Shown: positions 58,566 to 64,000 of the stretch, piece by piece
How positions within the stretch are numbered: position 1 is the stretch's first letter
How the letters are laid out: each line of letters starts with the position of its first letter
Assembly (NCBI RefSeq): GCF_040649515.1
Contig: NZ_JBEZFP010000035.1
Span: forward strand, 7,010 to 71,009
Direction: 5' to 3'
DNA from: Yinghuangia elevatio
Lineage (GTDB): Bacteria > Actinomycetota > Actinomycetes > Streptomycetales > Streptomycetaceae
DNA: 64,000 nt
Program-made: the position numbers and the translations under genes
The notes under the pieces: model-generated
The model's input: the letters and a program-made list of their open reading frames with translations, nothing else
Database searches by the model: none
Told to the model about the DNA's origin: nothing

Positions 58566-59309
58566 ATGCGCGTGGGAATTCTGGGTGCGGGGCAGATGGC
58601 CGGTGCCCTCGGCGCCGGGTGGACGGAGGCGGGGCACGACGTCCTGCTCGGCGCACGTGCCGTCGGCAAGGCGGTCGGACTCGCCGAGGCGATTGCGGGG
58701 GAACAGTTCGGTGCGGCGGGGTCGGCGTCGGCGGACGGGGGGGCCGGCGGCACGATCCGTGGCGGCACACTTCGGGAAGCCGCCGAGTTCGGAGAGGTCC
58801 TGCTGCTTGCCGTGCCGGCGGCGGCCGTTGCGGAAGCCCTCGCCGCGGCCGGTGCGGCCGACAAGATCCTCGACGACCGGGTGCTCGTCGACTGCACGAA
58901 CGCCTTTGCGCCCGATCAGGCGGCGAAAGAAGGCACGATGGCGTTCGTCCTGAGCGAGGATGCGCTCGCCGAGCGGATCGCCGCTCTTGCTCCCGGGGCA
59001 CACGTCGTGAAGGCGTTCAACCTGTGTGCCGCCGAGGTCTGGCAGTCCGGGACGCGGATATTCGAGGACCGTCGTCTGGCCGTGCCGCTGTGCGGCGACG
59101 ACCCCGACGCGGTGCTGCGGGTGGCCGCGCTGGTGTCGGATCTCGGGCTCGCGCCCATCCACGCGGGCGGCCTGGGCCGGGCGCGGTACCTGGAGGCCGC
59201 GTCGGCCTTCGTGGTGAGCCTGTGGTTCGCCGGGGAGGACGCGCGGGCGATGTTCCCGCCTCTGGAGGCCGCCTTCGCCGTTCCGGACGCGGGGGAGTGT
59301 TCCAGGTGA
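58566..59309 (+). CDS. NADP-dependent oxidoreductase (F420 reductase-like)
   Basis: A 247-aa Rossmann protein. It has MRVGILGAGQMAGALGAGW at the N-terminus, an NADP-type ARAVGK after the second strand, and LLLAVPAAAV, DCTNAF and VKAFNLCAAE, the run typical of NADPH:F420 oxidoreductase-like proteins. Coenzyme F420 exists in many actinobacteria, but an F420 role is inference. GAGGAG lies about 12 nt before the ATG. Confidence 0.84.
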   Translation: MRVGILGAGQMAGALGAGWTEAGHDVLLGARAVGKAVGLAEAIAGEQFGAAGSASADGGAGGTIRGGTLREAAEFGEVLLLAVPAAAVAEALAAAGAADKILDDRVLVDCTNAFAPDQAAKEGTMAFVLSEDALAERIAALAPGAHVVKAFNLCAAEVWQSGTRIFEDRRLAVPLCGDDPDAVLRVAALVSDLGLAPIHAGGLGRARYLEAASAFVVSLWFAGEDARAMFPPLEAAFAVPDAGECSR

Positions 59310-59550
59310 CGGCGAGTCGGGGTACGGCGAGTCGGATGAGGGTGAGACGAGTGTCGCGAGCCCGGTGACGCGGGCGGAACGGCTGTGAGCCGGACCGCGG
59401 GTGAGCGACGGGCCGGCGCTGACGGGTGCGTGGACGGGCGGGAGCGGACGGGAAGGAGCGGATCGGCACGAGCCTGGACCGTCCGTCGTGCCGTCGTGAT
59501 GTCACGACGTCGTGAGGGGAAACCCGGTGGTCCGACCCCGGCCCGCTGTT

Positions 59551-59556
59551 CATACT
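59551..59556 (+). promoter_or_regulatory. -10 hexamer of a leaderless promoter for the RNA repair operon
   Basis: CATACT ends 7 nt before GTG 59564, without a ribosome binding site. Confidence 0.45.
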
Positions 59557-59563
59557 CGACCGG

Positions 59564-61225
59564 GTGTTCCTGACTCTTGCGACGACGCGACGACCGGCCA
59601 CCGACCTCGGCTTTCTCCTGCACAAGCATCCCGAGAAGGCGCAGCGGTTCGGTGCCTCGCACGGCACTGCCCACGTGTTCTATCCCGAGGCGACGGAGGA
59701 GCGCTGCGAGGCGGCGCTGCTTCTCGACGTCGACCCCGTCGGGTTGGTGCGCGGCAGCCGCAAGGCGGGGGCGTCCCCGGATTTCGCGCTCGCCCAGTAC
59801 GTGAACGACCGGCCCTACGCCGCGTCCTCGCTCCTCGCGGTGGCGCTGGGGGCGGTGTTCCGGACCGCGATGCAGGGACGCTGTGACGCCCGGCCCGAAC
59901 TGGTCGACGAGCGGTGGCCGCTCGAGGTGACGGTGCCCGCACTGCCGTCCCGGGGCGGTGCCGCGATGGTCCGGGCGTTGTTCGAGCCGCTGGGCTGGAC
60001 GGTCGAGACGGAGCCGGTCGTCCTGGACGCCCGGTTCCCCGAGTGGGGGGAGTCCCGGTACCTCCGGCTCCGCCTCACCGGGACCCTCCGCGTCGGCGAG
60101 GCGCTGCGGCATCTGTACGTCCTGTTGCCGGTGCTGGACGACGCGAAGCACTACTGGGTGTCGCCGGACGAGGTCGACAAACTGCTCCGCGCGGGCGACG
60201 GGTGGCTCGCGGCGCACCCGGAGCGCACCGAGATCACCCGCCGCTACCTGTCCCGCCGTCCGGGGCTCACGCGGAGTGCGCTGGAGCGCCTGGCCGAGGT
60301 CGACGACGCCATGGCCGAGGAACTGGACAACGCCGTCCCGGAGGAGGAGGAGACGGCCGGGCTTGCGGAGGAGCTCGCGGAGGCATCGGAGGCGACCGCA
60401 GCCGAACGGCCCGCAGTCGAGCCGGCCGCAACCGCCCCGACCAGGAGCGGGCAGGACGCGACGCAGCACGAAACCGCTCGCACGGCACGGCAGGAGGGAG
60501 ACGCGCGGGAGGCAACCGAGCAGGAGGTACGCCTACCCCTGGCCGTGCACCGGCGTACCGCGGTGCTCGGCGCGCTGCGTGCGGCCGGTGCCGCGCGGGT
60601 GCTGGACCTCGGCTGCGGGGACGGCAAGCTGCTCGTCGAGTTGCTGAAGGAACGACAGTTCACCGAGGTCGTGGGCGTCGACGTCTCGCTGCGGGCGCTC
60701 GGCATCGCGGCCCGGCGCCTCCGCCTGGACCGCATGGGGGAGCGGCAGCGTGCCCGGGTGCGGCTGATGCAGGGTGCGCTGACGTACACCGATGCCCGGC
60801 TGGGCGGCTTCGACGCGGCGGTGCTGTCCGAGGTGATCGAGCACGTGGACGAGCCGCGGCTGCCCGCGCTGGAGTACACCGTCTTCGGCTCGGCGCGACC
60901 CGGCGTGGTCGTGGTGACCACGCCCAATGTCGAGTACAACGTGCGGTACGCGCCGGAGGAGGAGGGCGGCCACGGTCTGGCCGCCGGGTCCATGCGGCAC
61001 GGCGACCACCGGTTCGAGTGGGACCGCGCCCGGTTCCGCGAGTGGGCCCGCGGCGTCGGTGAACGTTTCGGCTACGGCGTCGAGTTCGCGCCCGTGGGGG
61101 ACGACGATCCGGACGTGGGACCGCCCACCCAGATGGCGGTGTTCACCGAGGTGGACCCGAACCGCGCCGCAGGCGCAGGCACGAACGACGTGAGCAAGGA
61201 CGAGTCCGAGGAAGTGCCCGCATGA
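59564..61225 (+). CDS. hen1: 3'-terminal RNA ribose 2'-O-methyltransferase Hen1
   Basis: A 553-aa bacterial Hen1. The N-terminal about 245 residues (FLTLATTRRPATDLGFLLHKHPEK) form the domain that contacts Pnkp. An acidic, low-complexity linker spans about 250-325. The C-terminal methyltransferase has SAM motif VLDLGCGDGKLL (346-357) and the metal-binding set in LSEVIEHVDEP (Glu423, Glu426, His427) with His482 in GDHRFEW. In the characterised system Hen1 2'-O-methylates the 3' end at a ribotoxin cut before ligation, so the repaired RNA resists re-cleavage. Its stop overlaps the pnkp ATG by 4 nt (ATGA). Confidence 0.93.
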   Translation: MFLTLATTRRPATDLGFLLHKHPEKAQRFGASHGTAHVFYPEATEERCEAALLLDVDPVGLVRGSRKAGASPDFALAQYVNDRPYAASSLLAVALGAVFRTAMQGRCDARPELVDERWPLEVTVPALPSRGGAAMVRALFEPLGWTVETEPVVLDARFPEWGESRYLRLRLTGTLRVGEALRHLYVLLPVLDDAKHYWVSPDEVDKLLRAGDGWLAAHPERTEITRRYLSRRPGLTRSALERLAEVDDAMAEELDNAVPEEEETAGLAEELAEASEATAAERPAVEPAATAPTRSGQDATQHETARTARQEGDAREATEQEVRLPLAVHRRTAVLGALRAAGAARVLDLGCGDGKLLVELLKERQFTEVVGVDVSLRALGIAARRLRLDRMGERQRARVRLMQGALTYTDARLGGFDAAVLSEVIEHVDEPRLPALEYTVFGSARPGVVVVTTPNVEYNVRYAPEEEGGHGLAAGSMRHGDHRFEWDRARFREWARGVGERFGYGVEFAPVGDDDPDVGPPTQMAVFTEVDPNRAAGAGTNDVSKDESEEVPA

Positions 61226-63792
61226 ACCCCGTCGCGATCCCCGACCTGTGCCTTGTCGTCCTTGTCGGGACGACCGGTTCGGGCAAGTCCACGTTCGCCC
61301 GCGCGCACTTCAAGCACACCCAGGTGCTGTCCTCGGACTTCTTCCGCGGCATGGTCGCCGACGACGAGAACGACCAGGCGGCCTCGAAGGACGCCTTCGA
61401 GCTGCTGCACCACGTCGCCGGCAAGCGGCTCGCCGCCGGACGCCTGACGGTGGTCGACGCGACCAACGTGCAGCAGGGCGCACGGGCCCAGCTCGTGCAG
61501 CTCGCCCGCGAACACGACGTGCTGCCGGTGGCGATCGTCCTCGACGTGCCCGAGCAGACCTGCTTCGAGCGCAACGCCGAGCGGCCGGACCGGGCACACC
61601 TCCCGCGCAACGTCGTCACCCGCCAGCGCAAGGACATGACCCGCTCGCTGCGGCACCTCCAGCGCGAAGGCTTCCGCAAGGTGCACCACCTGCGCGGCGT
61701 CGAGGAGATCGACGGCGCGGTCGTCACGTACGAGAAGCGGTACAACGACCTGACGCACCTGACCGGGCCGTTCGACATCGTCGGCGACATCCACGGCTGC
61801 CGCGCGGAGCTGGAGTCGCTGCTCGGCAGGCTCGGCTACGGGATCGTCCGCGACGACGCGGGCCGGCCGGTCGACGCGGCGCACCCCGACGGCCGGACCG
61901 CCGTGTTCGTCGGCGACCTCGTGGACCGCGGCCCGGACACCCCCGGTGTGCTGCGCCTCGTCATGGGCATGGTGCGCGCGGGCCACGCCGTCTGCGTGCC
62001 GGGGAACCACGAGAACAAGCTGATGCGCGCGCTCAAGGGCCGCAAGGTCAGCGTCACGCACGGGCTCAAGGAGTCGCTGGAGCAACTGGACCGCGAGACG
62101 GACGAGTTCAGGTCCGAGGTGGCGGCGTTCTGCGACGGGCTGGTCAGCCACTACCTGCTCGACGAGGGACGTCTCGTGGTGGCGCACGCGGGCCTGCCGG
62201 AGAAGTACCACGGTCGCACCTCCGGCCGGGTGCGCAGCTTCGCGCTGTACGGCGACACGACAGGCGAGACGGACGAGTACGGCCTGCCGGTCCGCTACCC
62301 GTGGGCCGAGGAGTACCGCGGCCGCGCGATGGTGGTCTACGGCCACACGCCGATGCCTCGCGCCGAGTGGGTCAACAACACGATCTGTCTCGACACCGGG
62401 TGTGTGTTCGGCGGCGAACTGACCGCGCTGCGCTACCCGGAGCGCGAGCTTGTCGCGGTCCCGGCCGAACGCGTGTGGTACGAGCCGGTGCGGCCGCTCA
62501 AGTCCGAGGCCCCCGGCGGCCGGGACGGCCGTCCGCTCGACCTCGCGGACGTGCTGGTCCCGGACGACCCGATGGGACGGCGGGTCGTGGAGACGGAGAC
62601 CGCCGGGCGCGTCATGGTCCGCGGCGAGAACGCCGCGGCCGCTTTGGAGGTGATGAGCCGTTTCGCGATCGACCCGCGGTGGCTGGTCTATCTGCCGCCG
62701 ACGATGGCGCCCTGCGCGACGTCCGATGTGCCGGGGCTGCTGGAGCACCCCGCCAAGGCGTTCGCGCAGTACCGCGCGGACGGTGTGGCGGCGGTCGTGT
62801 GCGAGGAGAAGCACATGGGCTCGCGCGCGGTTGCGCTGGTGTGCCGGGACGCCGACGCGGCCAAGGACGCCTTCGGGGTGAGCGAGGGGAGCGGCGCGCT
62901 GTGGACCCGGACCGGCCGTTCCTTCCTTGCCACGCCGGAGCTGACCGAGGCCTTCCTTGCCCGGGTGCGGGCCGCCGTCGAGGCAGCGGGTCTGTGGGAG
63001 GAGCTGGACACCGACTGGCTGCTGCTCGACGCGGAGTTGATGCCGTGGTCGGCAAAGGCCGTCGAGTTGCTGCGGCGACAGTACGCGGCCGTCGGTGCCG
63101 CGGCGACCGCCGCGCTCCCCGAGGCCGTCCGGGCGCTGGCGCGTGCGGAGGCGCGGGGCGTCGACGTGGCCGAGTTGGCGGCCGCCACGACGCGGCGCGA
63201 GGGCAACGCACACGCGTTCACCGAGGCGTACGGCCGCTACTGCTGGCCCGTCGACGGACTCGACGGGCTGCGGTTCGCACCGTTCCAGGTGCTGGCCGGG
63301 CGTGGGAGGGAGTTCACCGGCCACGGTCACGACTGGCATCTGGCGATGGCCGACCGGCTGGTGGCCGCCGACGCGTCGGGATTGCTGGCGCCCACCGCGC
63401 GTCTGGTCGTCGAGGTGGCCGACGACGAGCAGGTGGCGGCGGGCGTGGCGTGGTGGGAGCAGCTCACCGCGGCGGGCGGCGAGGGCATGGTGGTCAAGCC
63501 GCTGGCCGGGGAGGGCGCGCGGGGCGCGGGTTCGCGGGTCCAGCCGGGGGTGAAGGTCCGCGGGGCGGAGTACCTGCGCATCATCTACGGGCCGGACTAC
63601 CGCGAGCCGCACCACCTGGACCGGTTGCGCGGGCGGAACCTCGGACACAAGCGTTCGCTGGCGCTGCGCGAGCATGCGCTCGGTCTGGAATCCCTCGGAC
63701 GGCTGAGTCGCGGCGAGCCTTTGTGGCGCGTGCACGAGCCGGTGTTCGCGGTCCTTGCGCTGGAGTCGGAGCCGGTCGACCCGCGGCTGTGA
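61222..63792 (+). CDS. pnkp: Polynucleotide kinase-phosphatase-ligase Pnkp
   Basis: An 856-aa three-domain RNA repair enzyme. The kinase has P-loop GTTGSGKST (16-24). The metallophosphatase has VGDIHGC (Asp189, His191), GDLVDRG, GNHE (262-264), AHAGLPE and YGHTP. The C-terminal adenylyltransferase/ligase domain has nucleophile Lys530 in EEKHMGSRA and a later VVKPL motif. It heals broken ends (5'-phosphorylation, removal of 2',3'-cyclic phosphate) and seals them with Hen1. All active-site motifs look intact. It is followed by a pyrimidine-rich stretch and a terminator. Confidence 0.95.
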   Translation: MNPVAIPDLCLVVLVGTTGSGKSTFARAHFKHTQVLSSDFFRGMVADDENDQAASKDAFELLHHVAGKRLAAGRLTVVDATNVQQGARAQLVQLAREHDVLPVAIVLDVPEQTCFERNAERPDRAHLPRNVVTRQRKDMTRSLRHLQREGFRKVHHLRGVEEIDGAVVTYEKRYNDLTHLTGPFDIVGDIHGCRAELESLLGRLGYGIVRDDAGRPVDAAHPDGRTAVFVGDLVDRGPDTPGVLRLVMGMVRAGHAVCVPGNHENKLMRALKGRKVSVTHGLKESLEQLDRETDEFRSEVAAFCDGLVSHYLLDEGRLVVAHAGLPEKYHGRTSGRVRSFALYGDTTGETDEYGLPVRYPWAEEYRGRAMVVYGHTPMPRAEWVNNTICLDTGCVFGGELTALRYPERELVAVPAERVWYEPVRPLKSEAPGGRDGRPLDLADVLVPDDPMGRRVVETETAGRVMVRGENAAAALEVMSRFAIDPRWLVYLPPTMAPCATSDVPGLLEHPAKAFAQYRADGVAAVVCEEKHMGSRAVALVCRDADAAKDAFGVSEGSGALWTRTGRSFLATPELTEAFLARVRAAVEAAGLWEELDTDWLLLDAELMPWSAKAVELLRRQYAAVGAAATAALPEAVRALARAEARGVDVAELAAATTRREGNAHAFTEAYGRYCWPVDGLDGLRFAPFQVLAGRGREFTGHGHDWHLAMADRLVAADASGLLAPTARLVVEVADDEQVAAGVAWWEQLTAAGGEGMVVKPLAGEGARGAGSRVQPGVKVRGAEYLRIIYGPDYREPHHLDRLRGRNLGHKRSLALREHALGLESLGRLSRGEPLWRVHEPVFAVLALESEPVDPRL

Positions 63793-63941
63793 CCCGGTCG
63801 CCCTGCGGCTGTGACCCGGGCGGCCGCCCCCGGCCCGGCCCGCCGCGTCCACCACCGCCTGCCGCGTTTCCCCGCGGCTTCCCGCCTCCTCTCACCTCGT
63901 CCCACTTCCTTCCATCGCTCCACCCCCTTCACCCGCGTTCC

Positions 63942-63985
63942 CCAGGGCCCTGGGTCCGCACGATGTGTGCGGACCAGGGCCCTGG
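63942..63985 (+). terminator. Terminator hairpin after the RNA repair operon
   Basis: CCAGGGCCCTGG-G-TCCGCAC pairs with GTGCGGA-CCAGGGCCCTGG, with one bulged G and a 5-nt loop, about 150 nt after the pnkp stop. Confidence 0.75.
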
Positions 63986-64000
63986 TCGTGCCATGGCGGC

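Overview
The window is a 64 kb stretch of a very GC-rich actinobacterial chromosome, most likely from the Streptomycetaceae or a close relative. The evidence is strong GC bias at third codon positions, many GTG starts, and marker genes: the septation protein SepH, the CutR/CutS two-component pair, an NsdA-like developmental regulator, a topoisomerase IV-type ParC, DUF2630, and an acetyltransferase of the Streptomyces lividans PatA domain order. I see no rRNA, tRNA, CRISPR array, transposase or phage gene. Almost everything looks chromosomal core; 8.4-11.3 kb is the most accessory-looking part.

Layout. 0-8.4 kb: parC (minus strand), a DUF2630 gene, a tandem M16 peptidase pair and a CtpE-like P-type ATPase. 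8.4-11.3 kb: an unrecognised pair (zinc-ribbon/multi-HTH regulator plus small membrane protein) beside a 1 kb gene-free, hairpin-rich stretch. 11.3-20 kb: VOC proteins, the PatA-type acetyltransferase, a 780-bp gene-free gap with a degenerate 13-bp tandem repeat, DUF5998, a nucleotide pyrophosphatase-like phosphodiesterase, a 28-aa membrane peptide, a rhodanese and a gene that appears split over two frames. 20-29.3 kb: sepH, a low-complexity membrane protein, a sugar-lactone oxidase, ferrochelatase, inositol monophosphatase, a 58-aa protein and cutR-cutS. 29.3-38 kb: an acyl-ACP desaturase behind a 31-bp palindrome, an ABC exporter, a gamma-carbonic-anhydrase-like protein, DUF4193, DUF3093, a short-chain dehydrogenase, a thioesterase, dUTPase and DUF3710. 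38-53 kb: the complete kdp potassium-ATPase system (a 27-aa ORF, kdpF-A-B-C-D and kdpE), an OB-fold protein, DUF3159, the NsdA-like regulator, two TrkA/RCK subunits and a KimA-like potassium transporter. 53-64 kb: a 23S/tRNA uracil methyltransferase, a TetR/peroxiredoxin divergent unit, a PNPOx-like oxidase beside two DnaA boxes, a Q/P-rich protein, an HxlR/F420-reductase-like divergent unit, and a Hen1-Pnkp RNA-repair operon.

How it fits together. From memory, the set IMPase-DUF4193-DUF3093-dut-DUF3710-OB-fold-DUF3159-TrkA-TrkA-APC-methyltransferase follows the order of Mycobacterium tuberculosis Rv2701c-Rv2689c, so it is an old actinobacterial block. Here the kdp operon lies inside it, a few kilobases from the RCK pair and the KimA-like transporter, giving a potassium-homeostasis neighbourhood. 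The Hen1-Pnkp operon encodes a full RNA repair machine (end healing, 3'-terminal 2'-O-methylation, ligation). Many genes start 6-7 nt after a TANNNT-like -10 hexamer with no Shine-Dalgarno sequence, so leaderless transcription seems common and was used here to choose starts.
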